A stretch of 64,000 nucleotides of DNA, taken from contig NZ_LNAL01000006.1 in NCBI RefSeq assembly GCF_001483135.1, forward strand, positions 1,228,218-1,292,217. Reading direction: 5' to 3'. Below, piece by piece: positions 8,544 to 17,953 of this stretch. Position numbers and translations under genes: made by a program. The notes under the pieces were generated by a model. The model made no database searches. It saw only the letters and a list, made by a program, of their open reading frames with translations, and was not told the DNA's origin. The stretch is from Solirubrum puertoriconensis (GTDB lineage: Bacteria; Bacteroidota; Bacteroidia; Cytophagales; Hymenobacteraceae). Position 1 is the stretch's first letter; each line of letters opens with the position of its first letter.

Positions 8544-11192
8544 ATGTCGCTTCCATCAGCCAACCAAGTTCGTCAGCAGTTTCTCGATTTCTTCGCCTCC
8601 AAAGGTCACCACATCGTGCCCTCGGCGCCTATCGTGGTGAAGGACGACCCCACGCTGATGTTCATCAACTCGGGCATGGCCCCGTTCAAGGATTACTTCC
8701 TCGGCAACAAGCCCGCGCCCTTTAAGCGCGTAGCCGATACGCAGAAATGCCTGCGCGTGAGCGGGAAGCACAACGACCTGGAAGAGGTAGGCTACGACAC
8801 CTACCACCACACCATGTTCGAGATGCTGGGCAACTGGTCGTTTGGCGACTACTTCAAGAAGGAAGCCATTGCCTGGGCCTGGGAACTCCTCACCGAGGTA
8901 TACAAGCTGCCCAAAGACCGCCTCTACGTAACCTATTTCGAGGGCGACAAGGGCGACAACCTAGGGGCCGACACCGAGACGCAGGCCCTGTGGCGCCAGT
9001 ACACCACGGAGGACCGCATCCTGCCCGGCAATAAGAAAGACAACTTCTGGGAGATGGGCGACACCGGCCCTTGTGGCCCCTGCACTGAAATCCACATCGA
9101 CCTGCGCGACGAGGCTGAAGTGGCTCAGCAAGGCGGCGCCGAGCTGGTGAATGCCGACCACCCGCAGGTGGTGGAAATCTGGAACAACGTGTTCATGGAG
9201 TTCCAGCGCAAAGCCGATGGCTCGCTCGAAAAGCTGCCCGCCCAGCACGTAGATACCGGCATGGGCTTCGAGCGCCTGATGATGGCCGTGTCGGGCGTGA
9301 AGTCGAACTACGACACCGACGTATTCCAGCCGCTGATTCAGTTTATCGCCACGGAAGCCGGCGTGAAGTACACCGGCGCCATGGAGCCGACGGATATTGC
9401 CATTCGGGTAATTGCCGACCACATCCGCACCATCTCGTTTGCCATCAGCGACGGGCAGTTGCCCTCCAATGTAAAGGCCGGATACGTAATCCGGCGCATT
9501 CTGCGCCGCGCTGTGCGCTACGCATTTACGTTCCTCAACTTCAAGCAGCCCTTCCTGTATAAAGTGGTGCCTATTTTGGCCGACCACATGCACGCTATTT
9601 TCCCCGAGCTGAAGCAGCAGCAGCAGTTTGTGCAGCGAGTGATTGAGGAAGAGGAAATTGCCTTCTTGAAAACCCTGGAGAACGGCCTGCGCCGCCTCGA
9701 TGCGCTGGAAGAATCGTTCAAGCAGCAGGGCAACCTCATCGACGGCAAAACTGCCTTTGAGCTGTACGATACCTTCGGCTTCCCGCTCGACCTTACGGCT
9801 CTTATTGCCCGCGAGAAAGGCCTGAACGTTGATGAGAAAGGCTTTGCTGTAGAAATGGAGCAGCAGAAAAACCGTTCGCGCCGCGCCGCCGAGCAGGAGC
9901 AGAGCGACTGGGTAATTGTGCACTCCTCGGAGGAGCAGCCGCGCTTTGTGGGCTACGATGCCCTTACGGCCGAGGCTCGCATCCTGCGCTACCGCCAGGT
10001 TACGCAGAAAGGCAAAACCGAATACCACGTGGTGCTCGACCAAACGCCGTTCTACGCCGAGTCGGGCGGGCAGGTGGGCGACACCGGTTATTTGGTTACG
10101 CCGCTCTCGAAGGTGCGCGTGATTGATACCCGCAAGGAAAACGACCTCATCGTGCACACCGTGCTCGATTTGCCGCACGACCTGGAAGCACCCGTAGAGG
10201 CTAAGGTTGACGAGGCACGCCGCTTGCTGATCCGCAAAAACCACTCGGCTACTCACCTTATGCACGCGGCTTTGCGCCACGTTCTAGGTGACCACGTGGC
10301 CCAGCGCGGTTCGCTGGTGAACGACAAGCTGCTGCGCTTCGACTTCTCGCACTTCTCTAAAGTAACCGACGATCAGCTGCGCGAGGTTGAGCACATCGTG
10401 AATCAGCGCATTCGCCAGCAAATTCAGCTAGGCGAGGAGCGCAACGTTCCGCTCGACGAAGCCCGTTCGCGTGGCGCCATGGCTTTGTTTGGTGAGAAGT
10501 ACGGCGACAGTGTGCGCGTTATTACCTTCGACCCCGAGTACTCCGTGGAGCTTTGCGGCGGCATACACGTGCCGAACACCGGCGAAATTGGTTTCTTCAA
10601 GATTACCTCTGAGTCGGCGGTAGGTGCTGGTGTACGCCGCGTGGAGGCCGTGACGGCCGACTTGGCTGAGCGTTATGTGGAAGAGCAAATGGACCTGCTG
10701 GCCCAAGTGCGCGAAGCCCTAGGTAATCCGCAGCACCTCATCCCAAGCATTCAGAAGTTGTCGGAAGAAGTGGCCACCCTGCGCAAGCAGCTGGAGCAAG
10801 CCGAAACGCAGCAGCTAGGTCAGCTGAAAGACCAGTTGGCCGGCCAGGTGAAGGAATTGAACGGCGTGAACTTCCTGGCTGCTAAGGTGCCAGCCCGCTC
10901 GGCCGATGCCGTGAAGAAGCTCGCCTACGATCTGCGCCAAGTGGTATCCAACCTCGTGCTCGTGCTCGGTGCCGACATCGAGGGCAAGCCGCAATTAGCC
11001 GTTATGATCGACGACGAGTTGGCCAAAGGCGGTAAGCTGAATGCCTCGCAGCTGGTGCGCGAGCTGGCCAAGGATATTCAGGGTGGCGGCGGCGGTCAGC
11101 CATTCTTCGCTACGGCCGGCGGCAAGAACGCCGCTGGGCTTGATGCAGCCATCGGCAAAGCTGAAACCTTAGTTGCTAATACGCTGGCGTAA
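8544..11192 (+). CDS. alaS: alanyl-tRNA synthetase
   Basis: 882 residues, full length. Class II catalytic core at the N-terminus ('HHIVPSAPIVVKDDPTLMF', 'HTMFEMLGNWSFGDYFKKEA', 'GDTGPCGPCTEIHID', 'DTGMGFERLMM'), a tRNA-binding helical region, the editing domain with HxxxH zinc ligands in 'NHSATHLMHAALR' (about 568-572) and the downstream Cys-His in 'ELCGGIHVPNTGE' (about 668). The C-terminal C-Ala domain has a Gly-rich 'IQGGGGGQPFFATAGGKN' end. It charges tRNA-Ala and clears Ser/Gly mischarging. Transcribed alone, closed by a long hairpin. Confidence 0.99.
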   Translation: MSLPSANQVRQQFLDFFASKGHHIVPSAPIVVKDDPTLMFINSGMAPFKDYFLGNKPAPFKRVADTQKCLRVSGKHNDLEEVGYDTYHHTMFEMLGNWSFGDYFKKEAIAWAWELLTEVYKLPKDRLYVTYFEGDKGDNLGADTETQALWRQYTTEDRILPGNKKDNFWEMGDTGPCGPCTEIHIDLRDEAEVAQQGGAELVNADHPQVVEIWNNVFMEFQRKADGSLEKLPAQHVDTGMGFERLMMAVSGVKSNYDTDVFQPLIQFIATEAGVKYTGAMEPTDIAIRVIADHIRTISFAISDGQLPSNVKAGYVIRRILRRAVRYAFTFLNFKQPFLYKVVPILADHMHAIFPELKQQQQFVQRVIEEEEIAFLKTLENGLRRLDALEESFKQQGNLIDGKTAFELYDTFGFPLDLTALIAREKGLNVDEKGFAVEMEQQKNRSRRAAEQEQSDWVIVHSSEEQPRFVGYDALTAEARILRYRQVTQKGKTEYHVVLDQTPFYAESGGQVGDTGYLVTPLSKVRVIDTRKENDLIVHTVLDLPHDLEAPVEAKVDEARRLLIRKNHSATHLMHAALRHVLGDHVAQRGSLVNDKLLRFDFSHFSKVTDDQLREVEHIVNQRIRQQIQLGEERNVPLDEARSRGAMALFGEKYGDSVRVITFDPEYSVELCGGIHVPNTGEIGFFKITSESAVGAGVRRVEAVTADLAERYVEEQMDLLAQVREALGNPQHLIPSIQKLSEEVATLRKQLEQAETQQLGQLKDQLAGQVKELNGVNFLAAKVPARSADAVKKLAYDLRQVVSNLVLVLGADIEGKPQLAVMIDDELAKGGKLNASQLVRELAKDIQGGGGGQPFFATAGGKNAAGLDAAIGKAETLVANTLA

Positions 11193-11230
11193 GCAAATGC
11201 TTGGGCCCTCGAGGCCGTTTTGAGAATAGT

Positions 11231-11273
11231 AGCCCCGGTTGAGCTGCCAAGTATTGGTAGTTCAGCCGGGGCT
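11231..11273 (+). terminator. alaS terminator hairpin
   Basis: About 20-bp stem with G-U pairs and a 4-base loop (GTAT), followed by a T-rich stretch (GCTGCTTTTATT). Confidence 0.8.
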
Positions 11274-11399
11274 GCTGCTTTTATTGGGTCGGGCTGCCGA
11301 ACAGCCTGTGTTTGTAATACATAGTCACGTTGCTACATTCGTAAAGCAAATGCTGCGCGCGGTTCTTGCTCCCCGCGCGGTAGCCTGTTTTTACCTCTG

Positions 11400-12170
11400 A
11401 TGAAGCCGACGTTTTTACGCCTAGGTGCCGCTGCACTGCTTGCCGCATGGCCAGCGTTTGTCTGGGCTCAGCAACCCGTTGCAGCGGCAAAGCCACGCGT
11501 GGAAATTGCCTACTTCGATGCCAAAAGCAACAAGCTACCCACGGCCACGGGAGCCAGTTACCGCTCCGAGGTTCAGTACGAAGACAGCGTAACGGCCGTT
11601 GAGCGAACCTTTTATGCTAATGGCGGCCGGCGCTCAGTAGCGCCTTACGAGAACTACCGCCTGCGCATTCAGCACGGTGTAAGCCAGTCGTGGTACGAAA
11701 ACGGCCAGCTGAAGTGGCACGACACTCGGGTGCATGGCAAGCTGGAGGGCGAGCTGCTGTACTATTACCCCACGGGCAAGCTCAAGCGTAGCGAGCAATA
11801 CAGCGCTGGTACTCGCACAGCGGGGACTTGCTTCGGACCCGATGGCAAAGCCGTACCTTATTTTGAATACCTGATAATGCCCGTGCCGGCTGGCGGGCTG
11901 GCCGGCTTGCGTAGCTACCTAGGCGCCAACATTGCTTACCCCGAAGCCGCCCGCGAAGCCGAAGTACAAGGAAAGGTACTGGTAAGCTTCGTGGTGGATA
12001 CTACCGGAATGGTGAAGGACGTGCAGGTGAAACAATCGGTGCACCCGTTGCTCGACGCCGAGGCGGTGCGGGTGGTGCAGCAAACTCCGCGCTGGACGCC
12101 CGGTAGGCGCGACGGGGAACTGGTACCAGTTCAATACGCAGTGCCGGTAGTATTCCGGCTGGAGGAGTAG
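11400..12170 (+). CDS. secreted YwqK-repeat protein with TonB C-terminal domain
   Basis: 256 residues. A cleavable signal peptide (1-23) precedes a YwqK/MORN-type repeat region (about 80-140: 'GVSQSWYENGQLKWHD', 'GELLYYYPTGKLKRSEQY'). The C-terminal domain (about 165-254) is TonB-like: 'YPEAAREAEVQGKVLVSFVV', 'GMVKDVQVKQSVHPLLDAEA', 'TPRWTPGRRDGELV'. Unlike classical TonB it has a signal peptide instead of a membrane anchor and no Pro-rich spacer, so it is likely periplasmic. It opens a four-gene cluster with another protein of the same design 1.1 kb downstream. The role is unknown; energy transduction is doubtful without an anchor. Confidence 0.8.
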   Translation: MKPTFLRLGAAALLAAWPAFVWAQQPVAAAKPRVEIAYFDAKSNKLPTATGASYRSEVQYEDSVTAVERTFYANGGRRSVAPYENYRLRIQHGVSQSWYENGQLKWHDTRVHGKLEGELLYYYPTGKLKRSEQYSAGTRTAGTCFGPDGKAVPYFEYLIMPVPAGGLAGLRSYLGANIAYPEAAREAEVQGKVLVSFVVDTTGMVKDVQVKQSVHPLLDAEAVRVVQQTPRWTPGRRDGELVPVQYAVPVVFRLEE

Positions 12171-12235
12171 GCAAACTCCTGCCTGGCTTTGGGCCATTTG
12201 TATGCTTTTTTTATCCACCATTTTTCTATAACCGC

Positions 12236-13210
12236 ATGCGCATTTCTACCCTTGGCTTCGCGGCCGCTTTACTTACTGGCCTCGTCAACGTGGCGTCGGC
12301 ATCAGCCCAAACCTTTACTGATCCGGGCTCTTATAACAACTTTATTGTGGCCGAACAGCGCACCATGCTGAAGAAGAACCTGCGCTACATCAGCAAATCG
12401 GCCCACTCCGATAACGAGAAAAAGATTGATGCTCGCCGCGTTGAGTTGGTGAAGCAAACAGAATTGTCGCTGAACAAGCTGGCTAAAATGCCGGCTTTCA
12501 AAGACGATAAGGGCTTTAAGGAACAAACCACGGAAGCTTTTTATCAGCTGCTGAAGGTGTACTCCGAAGATTACAAGGCCGTGGACATGCTGGCCGCCAC
12601 CCGCACGGCCACCGCCGAGAACATGGAGCAGTACTTTAAGCTGCAGGAGGTGGCCGAACGCAAGCTGCAGGCCATCAACGACTCGGTGGATGCGGCGCAG
12701 CAACGCTTCGCCAAGCGTCATGGCATGAGCATCTCAGCCGACCCGGAGGGCGAACGGCTAGCCAAGTTCATGGCCCAGGTTTCGGAGGTAAATGCCTACC
12801 AGCACAAGGTGGTATTGGCGCAGTTCCGCATCGAAAAGTCGAGCGCAAAGCTATCGGATGCCATTTCGGCCCAGGACGCAGTCAGCTTTGAAGCGGCACG
12901 CGTGAAGTTGCTGGAGGATACCAAGGTGGCCTTGACCGAGCTGGCGACTATTCCGGCATTTCGAAACAAAGACACGCAATACCGCGACGCGGCCAAAAGC
13001 TTGGTCAATTTCTACGCTGGCATGTGCCAGAATCAGTTTCCGAAATTTCATGAGCTGATGCTGCGTAAAGACCAACTCACAAAAGCTGATGTAACGGCCA
13101 TTAATGGTTATATCAATCAGCTGAACACTGGCAGCCAGAAGTTTACGCAAGCTTATAACCAGGCCGGCAGCAACTTCATGGCGGCCTACATACCGGTGAT
13201 GAACGACTAA
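12236..13210 (+). CDS. secreted protein with internal duplication (LIC11966-like)
   Basis: 324 residues with signal peptide (1-24, ending ASASAQ). The mature protein is helical and contains two similar halves: around 68-120 ('ELVKQTELSLNKLAKMPAF', then a Lys/Asp-rich loop and 'AFYQLLKVYSEDY') and around 218-270 ('KLLEDTKVALTELATIPAF', 'AAKSLVNFYAGMC'). This resembles the LIC11966 family of surface proteins, a family without known function. It lies between the two YwqK/TonB-C genes on the same strand and is probably cotranscribed. The family assignment is from memory of the pattern and is moderate. Confidence 0.65.
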   Translation: MRISTLGFAAALLTGLVNVASASAQTFTDPGSYNNFIVAEQRTMLKKNLRYISKSAHSDNEKKIDARRVELVKQTELSLNKLAKMPAFKDDKGFKEQTTEAFYQLLKVYSEDYKAVDMLAATRTATAENMEQYFKLQEVAERKLQAINDSVDAAQQRFAKRHGMSISADPEGERLAKFMAQVSEVNAYQHKVVLAQFRIEKSSAKLSDAISAQDAVSFEAARVKLLEDTKVALTELATIPAFRNKDTQYRDAAKSLVNFYAGMCQNQFPKFHELMLRKDQLTKADVTAINGYINQLNTGSQKFTQAYNQAGSNFMAAYIPVMND

Positions 13211-13292
13211 CCTTCGCCACCTACGACGACATTCGCAGCGGTGCCAACTTTCTGGGGCAGGGGAGTCGGCACCGCTGCTGTATCTTGGCCGC

Positions 13293-14147
13293 ATGTGTGC
13301 ATCTCTTTGTATCTCCGCTCAGCACCGCAGTTGGTTGGCCTTGGCACTGCTGTTGGCTGCTCCGGCCGCATCGGCACAGGTAAAAGTTGTATCTACGCTT
13401 GAGCAGCTGGAAGGCCAGAAAGCCGGCATCCGGTACTACGACCGCAACGCCGTACCGCTGCCCGACGCGAAAGGCGCTCATAGCTACGACATCATGCGCC
13501 GGGCCGATAGCCTAGGTGTAAAATGGCGCGTGCGGCGCTACACCGTGCAGGGGCATCAGCAACTCCTCGATGCAGGTTTCAGCAGCGATTTGCCCCACGG
13601 TACGCTGCAGGCCCGCAGCCGCGAGTGGTACCCCAATGGCCAGCTGCGCGAAGATGTGAGCTACCGCAACGGCAAGCCCGATGGGCCCATGAAAACCTAC
13701 TTCCCCGATGGCAAGCTCCGCCGCGACCAGCAGGTGCGGGCTGGTACCGTGGTAAAAGGGGAGTGTTACGGCCCCGGCGGCCAAGCTCTCGACGAATGCC
13801 CCGCTTACCGCACGTTGGCTAAGCTTACGGGCAAAGGCGCTGGCCAAGGGGTAGTGTTTCAGGCAATGCAAAAGCAGTTTGTGCAGTTTCTGCCGAAGGG
13901 CTACAGCCGCGCCACCGATGCCAGCGTCCACGTGGCATTCGGCGTCGATAGCCTAGGTAATGTGCACAGTGCGCGGGTGCTGGCTTCGGATGATGGCGCT
14001 TTGAACGCTGCCGCTCTGGAAACGGTGCGCCGCCTGCCGCGCCTCGTGCCAGCTACCGAAGAAGGCCGCTCTGTGAGTAGCGCAATGGAAGGGCAGTTCT
14101 TTTACTACCCAACCCGCCGTGCCGCTACCGCCGCAGCCGACGAGTAA
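13293..14147 (+). CDS. secreted YwqK-repeat protein with divergent TonB-like end
   Basis: 284 residues. Signal peptide (1-29, ending APAASA). YwqK repeats about 103-150 ('REWYPNGQLREDVSYRNG', 'MKTYFPDGKLRRDQQVRAG') and a C-terminal TonB-like fold (about 205-275: 'ASVHVAFGVDSLGNVHSARV', 'NAAALETVRRLPRLVPATE'). Same architecture as the gene at 11400 but more diverged, so likely an old duplicate. A TATCTTGG box close to the ATG suggests a very short leader or an upstream operon promoter. Only ten bases separate its stop from the next open frame. Confidence 0.75.
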   Translation: MCASLCISAQHRSWLALALLLAAPAASAQVKVVSTLEQLEGQKAGIRYYDRNAVPLPDAKGAHSYDIMRRADSLGVKWRVRRYTVQGHQQLLDAGFSSDLPHGTLQARSREWYPNGQLREDVSYRNGKPDGPMKTYFPDGKLRRDQQVRAGTVVKGECYGPGGQALDECPAYRTLAKLTGKGAGQGVVFQAMQKQFVQFLPKGYSRATDASVHVAFGVDSLGNVHSARVLASDDGALNAAALETVRRLPRLVPATEEGRSVSSAMEGQFFYYPTRRAATAAADE

Positions 14148-14192
14148 GCAACAAGCTTGAAGCTGGGCCGGAGTAAATATACCTTTACGGCT

Positions 14193-14921
14193 ATGATCGA
14201 GGTTGACCTGATTAAAAAGCACGGCAAAAAAGCGCTGGGCATGGATGAACACGAGCATCACCACAAGCCCACTTGGCGCGAGCGGGTACCGGAGATTCTG
14301 CTCGAAATTGGCATCATCGTCTTTGCCATTATGCTCTCCATTCAGCTGCACAGCTGGCACGAGCATGCCCTGGACCGTAAAACGGAACGCAAGTTTCTCA
14401 CCGGTTTGCGCAAAGACCTGCAACAGGACTTGCAGGAACTGTGCGATGATTCGCTTTCGTACTGCACGCAAGTTCGCGGCTACCGTTACTTCCGCAGCCT
14501 CACGCCACCAGCCACCGTGAACCCAGACAGCCTGAAAGCCTTTGGCTGGACGCTGCGCAACTCTACCCAGCTGGTTCCGAACACCTCGCGCTTCGAAGGG
14601 TTGAAGTCGGCTGGCAAGCTCGATGTCATCGAAGACGACGAACTGCTTAACAGCATCTTAGACTACTACCAGGAGCAGTTGCCGGCTCTGATCAACAACA
14701 CGGCGATGTTCACGGACTACAAGCAGCAAAATATGGTCGGCTACCTCGACTCGCACCTCAGCGCCGACCAGCAAAACCTGCCTGCCGTGATGGCCTCGCC
14801 TCCGATGCAGAACTACTTGAACCGCGGCAATGAAATGCGTGACATTGTAGGGCTTTATCACCAAGTGATGGAACACAGCCGCCAACTCATTCGGCAGATT
14901 GATAAGCAGCTCGCTGAATAA
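14193..14921 (+). CDS. DUF6090-like membrane protein
   Basis: 242 residues from the ATG at 14193 (an ATG at 14241 is possible; a TTG at 14157 is less likely). After a His-rich N-terminus comes one membrane helix ('EILLEIGIIVFAIMLSIQL') followed by 'HSWHEHALDRKTERKFLTGL'. This is the layout of DUF6090 proteins, common in Bacteroidota, where the helix is followed by an Asn-Trp-like motif and a periplasmic helical domain. The rest is predicted helical and charged. Function unknown. A TACCTTTA box at about 14180 overlaps the start region, so this gene could have its own promoter. Confidence 0.75.
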   Translation: MIEVDLIKKHGKKALGMDEHEHHHKPTWRERVPEILLEIGIIVFAIMLSIQLHSWHEHALDRKTERKFLTGLRKDLQQDLQELCDDSLSYCTQVRGYRYFRSLTPPATVNPDSLKAFGWTLRNSTQLVPNTSRFEGLKSAGKLDVIEDDELLNSILDYYQEQLPALINNTAMFTDYKQQNMVGYLDSHLSADQQNLPAVMASPPMQNYLNRGNEMRDIVGLYHQVMEHSRQLIRQIDKQLAE

Positions 14922-15038
14922 CGCGGCTTCGGTTTACTGATAAGCAAAGTTTTGACTCAACTGACCACCTGTTCAAGCCAGGTTGCCAGCACCACTTAAC
15001 TGATCAGCAAACGAACTGCTGTTCTTTGCATTCAAGAG

Positions 15039-15073
15039 AAAGCCGAGCCGGTACTCCTTGGCCCGGCTTTTTT
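15039..15073 (+). terminator. terminator-like hairpin
   Basis: GC-rich stem of about 11 bp with one mismatch, 10-base loop, followed by T6. It closes the 11.4-14.9 kb cluster just upstream of gatB. Confidence 0.7.
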
Positions 15074-15155
15074 GCTTCCCAGCGGCGCCGGATACTTTTT
15101 ATCTTGCAGCCGCATTGCCGCCCTTGGCGCCGCAACGCCCTACCTTCTGATTTGT

Positions 15156-16616
15156 ATGGACGAAACCATAAAAGCTAAATACCAGCCTGTTATTGGTCTG
15201 GAGGTACACGCGCAGCTGCTTACGCGCAGCAAAATGTACTCGGCCGATGAGAACGAGTACGGCGCTATGCCCAACTCCAACCTATCGGTAATTACCCTAG
15301 GGCACCCCGGCACGCTGCCGCGTGTAAACCGCACTGCCGTGGAGTTTGCCATGAAAATGGGCTTGGCCACGAACTGCCACATCACGCGCGACAACCTGTT
15401 TGCGCGCAAAAACTATTTCTACCCCGACCTACCCAAGGGCTACCAGATTACGCAGGACAAAACCCCAATCTGCACCAAGGGCCATGTTGACATCCGTTTG
15501 GCTGATGGCTCTACCAAGCAAATCGGCATTACGCGCATTCACATGGAGGAAGACGCGGGCAAATCGATGCACTTGGCCGGCGAGGTAGAAACGCTCGTCG
15601 ACCTGAACCGCGCCGGCGTACCGCTCATCGAGATTGTATCGGAGCCGGACATTCGCAACGCCGAAGAAGCCTACGCCTACCTCACTGAGATTAAGAAACT
15701 GGTGCAGTACCTAGGTATCTGCGACGGCAACATGGAGGAAGGCTCGTTGCGCTGCGACGCCAACATCTCGGTGATGCCCGTGGGCTCGGAGAAGTTTGGC
15801 ACCAAGGTGGAAGTGAAGAACATGAACTCCTTCCGCAACGTGCAGCGCGCAATTGAGTACGAAATCGAGCGCCAGATTGAGTTGCTTGAGGCCGGCGAAG
15901 AGGTAATTAGCCAAACCCGCGGTTTCGATGCCACCACCGGCACCACGCAGGGGCAGCGTTCGAAGGAAACGATGAACGACTACCGGTACTTCCCGGAACC
16001 CGATTTGCCGCCGGTTATTATTGATGATGCCTGGCTGCACCGGGTGCAAGCCGAGCTACCTGCCTTGCCGCAGCAGCTCTACGCCCGCTTTACCGGCGAG
16101 CTGGGCCTTTCGGCTTACGACGCCAACGTGCTGACCACGGAGAAGGACATTGCCCTGTACTTCGACGAGCTGACGCGCCTGACCACCAACGCCAAAGCAG
16201 CTGCCAATTGGATGCAAGGCCCCGTAAAGTCGTTCCTCAACGAGCGTGCGCTCACCATGAGCGACTTTCCGCTTAGCGCCCAGCAGCTTGCCGATATCAT
16301 TGGCCTAATCGACGAGGGTAAGATCAATCACTCGGTGGCTTCGAAGCAATTGTACCCGCACCTGCTCGAAAACCCCGGCCAGTCGGCAGCGCAAGCGGCC
16401 GAGGCCCTAGGTCTGTTGCAGCAATCCGATGCCTCGGAGCTGGAAGCCATGGTGCAGCAAGTGCTTGATGCCAACCCCGCCAAGGTGGCCGAGTACCGTG
16501 CTGGTAAAAAGTCGCTGGTGGGCATGTTTATGGGCGAGCTGATGAAGCTGACCAAAGGCAAAGCCGACCCGAAACTTTCGAACCAACTGCTGCGCGACAA
16601 GCTCGAACAAACTTAG
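15156..16616 (+). CDS. gatB: Asp-tRNA(Asn)/Glu-tRNA(Gln) amidotransferase subunit B
   Basis: 486 residues from the ATG at 15156; in-frame codons upstream do not match the family. Signatures: 'YQPVIGLEVHAQLLTRSKMY' at the start, 'LPKGYQITQDKTPIC', 'RIHMEEDAGKSMH', 'DLNRAGVPLIEIVSEPD', 'GSLRCDANISV', 'EVKNMNSFRNVQRAIEYEI', and 'YRYFPEPDLPPV'. The C-terminal YqeY-like tail domain ends 'LVGMFMGELMKLTKGKADP'. GatB holds the kinase/transamidase site that converts Glu-tRNA(Gln) to Gln-tRNA(Gln). gatA and gatC are not adjacent, as is common in Bacteroidota. Confidence 0.98.
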   Translation: MDETIKAKYQPVIGLEVHAQLLTRSKMYSADENEYGAMPNSNLSVITLGHPGTLPRVNRTAVEFAMKMGLATNCHITRDNLFARKNYFYPDLPKGYQITQDKTPICTKGHVDIRLADGSTKQIGITRIHMEEDAGKSMHLAGEVETLVDLNRAGVPLIEIVSEPDIRNAEEAYAYLTEIKKLVQYLGICDGNMEEGSLRCDANISVMPVGSEKFGTKVEVKNMNSFRNVQRAIEYEIERQIELLEAGEEVISQTRGFDATTGTTQGQRSKETMNDYRYFPEPDLPPVIIDDAWLHRVQAELPALPQQLYARFTGELGLSAYDANVLTTEKDIALYFDELTRLTTNAKAAANWMQGPVKSFLNERALTMSDFPLSAQQLADIIGLIDEGKINHSVASKQLYPHLLENPGQSAAQAAEALGLLQQSDASELEAMVQQVLDANPAKVAEYRAGKKSLVGMFMGELMKLTKGKADPKLSNQLLRDKLEQT

Positions 16617-16638
16617 CCTAGGTTCATAAACCAACCAA

Positions 16639-16678
16639 AAACCACTGGCCGCTCGTGCAGCGGCCGGTGGTTTTTTGC
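16639..16678 (+). terminator. gatB terminator
   Basis: GC-rich stem around a short loop (CGTG) followed by T6, 22 bases after the stop. Confidence 0.85.
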
Positions 16679-16707
16679 TTTATTATCAACCCGAACTATT
16701 CATTTCT

Positions 16708-17814
16708 ATGATCCTGAAAAATTACCTCATTCTGGTGGGCGCAGCCCTTATCAGCTTGCCTGGCCTGTCACAATCCAAAGCGCCGAAGCCCAACTTCACC
16801 CTGCAAGGCAACTTGGCCGGAGCAGTGGCTGGCACCAAGGTTTACCTGTTAGATGACGAAAACAACCACACCCTCGGCTCGACCACTGTTGATGCCCAAG
16901 GGCACTTTCAGCTGCAGGGTTTGGTGGCTGAGCCAGCGGTTTATTACCTCAAAGTAGACAAACACCCTCGGCGGGTGGCCATAGCGTTGGAGCCGGGAAG
17001 CAGGCTGCAACTTAAAGCTGAGGCTGCCAACCTACGCCAGACTGCAAGAGTTGCTGGTTCGAAAGATGCGGCCGTCCTGCAGCGTTTCAATGATTTAGAT
17101 GAAGACTATTACATTAAAGTTCAAGGCATTATCAACCGTCGGAAAGCCGCTGGTGATGAAATCCAGCGCGCTGCTATCAATAAAGAGTGGGAGTTAGCGC
17201 GAAAACAGATGTATGCCGCGATGAAAAGCATTGCCCGGCAGCAGTCGTACGTATCACCCTTCGTGGCAGTGCAGTTGATGAGCTCACCCGATCATTTGCC
17301 GTTTATTGACTCAATCGCAACCATCTATCAGCGGCGTTACTCCCAATCGCGCTACACCATTGAACTAGTAACTTACCTGGCAAGCCAAAAAGCTACTGCC
17401 GTTGGAGCCATGGCGCCCGAAATCATGCTTCCGGCACTCGATGGCAAGACCACGGCGCTGAGTAGCCTGCGCGGCAAGTATGTCGTTGTCGATTTTTGGG
17501 CCTCGTGGTGCACTCCTTGCCGCCGAGAAAACCCAGATATGCTCAAGCTCTACAACTCCTATAAGGCAAAAGGCTTGGAAATTTACGGGGTGGCTATGGA
17601 TGATAAGCAGGACAAATGGCAGGAAGCCGTTAAGCAAGACGGCATAACTTGGACTCAAGTGTTCGACGACAATAAAGCCGCTAACCCGGCGAAAAACACC
17701 TACGGCATTCGGGCGCTACCCAGCACCCTGCTGCTCGATCCGCAAGGCCGCATTGTGGCCAAAGGGCTGCGCGGCGAAGAGCTTGAAAAGAAAATAGCCG
17801 AGCTGTTGCCCTAG
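16708..17814 (+). CDS. TlpA-like thioredoxin with DUF4369 N-terminus
   Basis: 368 residues. Signal peptide (1-21). The N-terminal half (about 28-110) is a DUF4369-type beta domain ('FTLQGNLAGAVAGTKVYLL'), with a helical middle, and a C-terminal thioredoxin-like domain (about 235-368) with 'VVVDFWASWCTPCRRENPDM' carrying the CxxC pair and the cis-Pro segment 'IRALPSTLLLDPQGRI'. Such proteins are periplasmic disulfide reductases of the TlpA/ResA group. It is followed on the same strand by a paralogue, so the pair arose by tandem duplication and probably shares a transcript. Confidence 0.88.
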   Translation: MILKNYLILVGAALISLPGLSQSKAPKPNFTLQGNLAGAVAGTKVYLLDDENNHTLGSTTVDAQGHFQLQGLVAEPAVYYLKVDKHPRRVAIALEPGSRLQLKAEAANLRQTARVAGSKDAAVLQRFNDLDEDYYIKVQGIINRRKAAGDEIQRAAINKEWELARKQMYAAMKSIARQQSYVSPFVAVQLMSSPDHLPFIDSIATIYQRRYSQSRYTIELVTYLASQKATAVGAMAPEIMLPALDGKTTALSSLRGKYVVVDFWASWCTPCRRENPDMLKLYNSYKAKGLEIYGVAMDDKQDKWQEAVKQDGITWTQVFDDNKAANPAKNTYGIRALPSTLLLDPQGRIVAKGLRGEELEKKIAELLP

Positions 17815-17953
17815 GTGTGTGACTGCCCATGCATCCGGTTTGCGGCGGGCCGCGTACGTACCCGGCGCCAAATGCTGTGCGCAAATCAGCACAAATCGGC
17901 AACTTGCAATGTTTCTAGCCCGACGCGCGTTTACTTGCGCCGACGCCGACCTC

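Noticed and set aside
8961..10280. Long open frame on the reverse strand inside alaS (439 codons)
   Set aside because: It is the antisense shadow of a strongly conserved, high-GC gene; its product has no recognisable domains and is rich in His/Val/Arg as expected from reversed codons.
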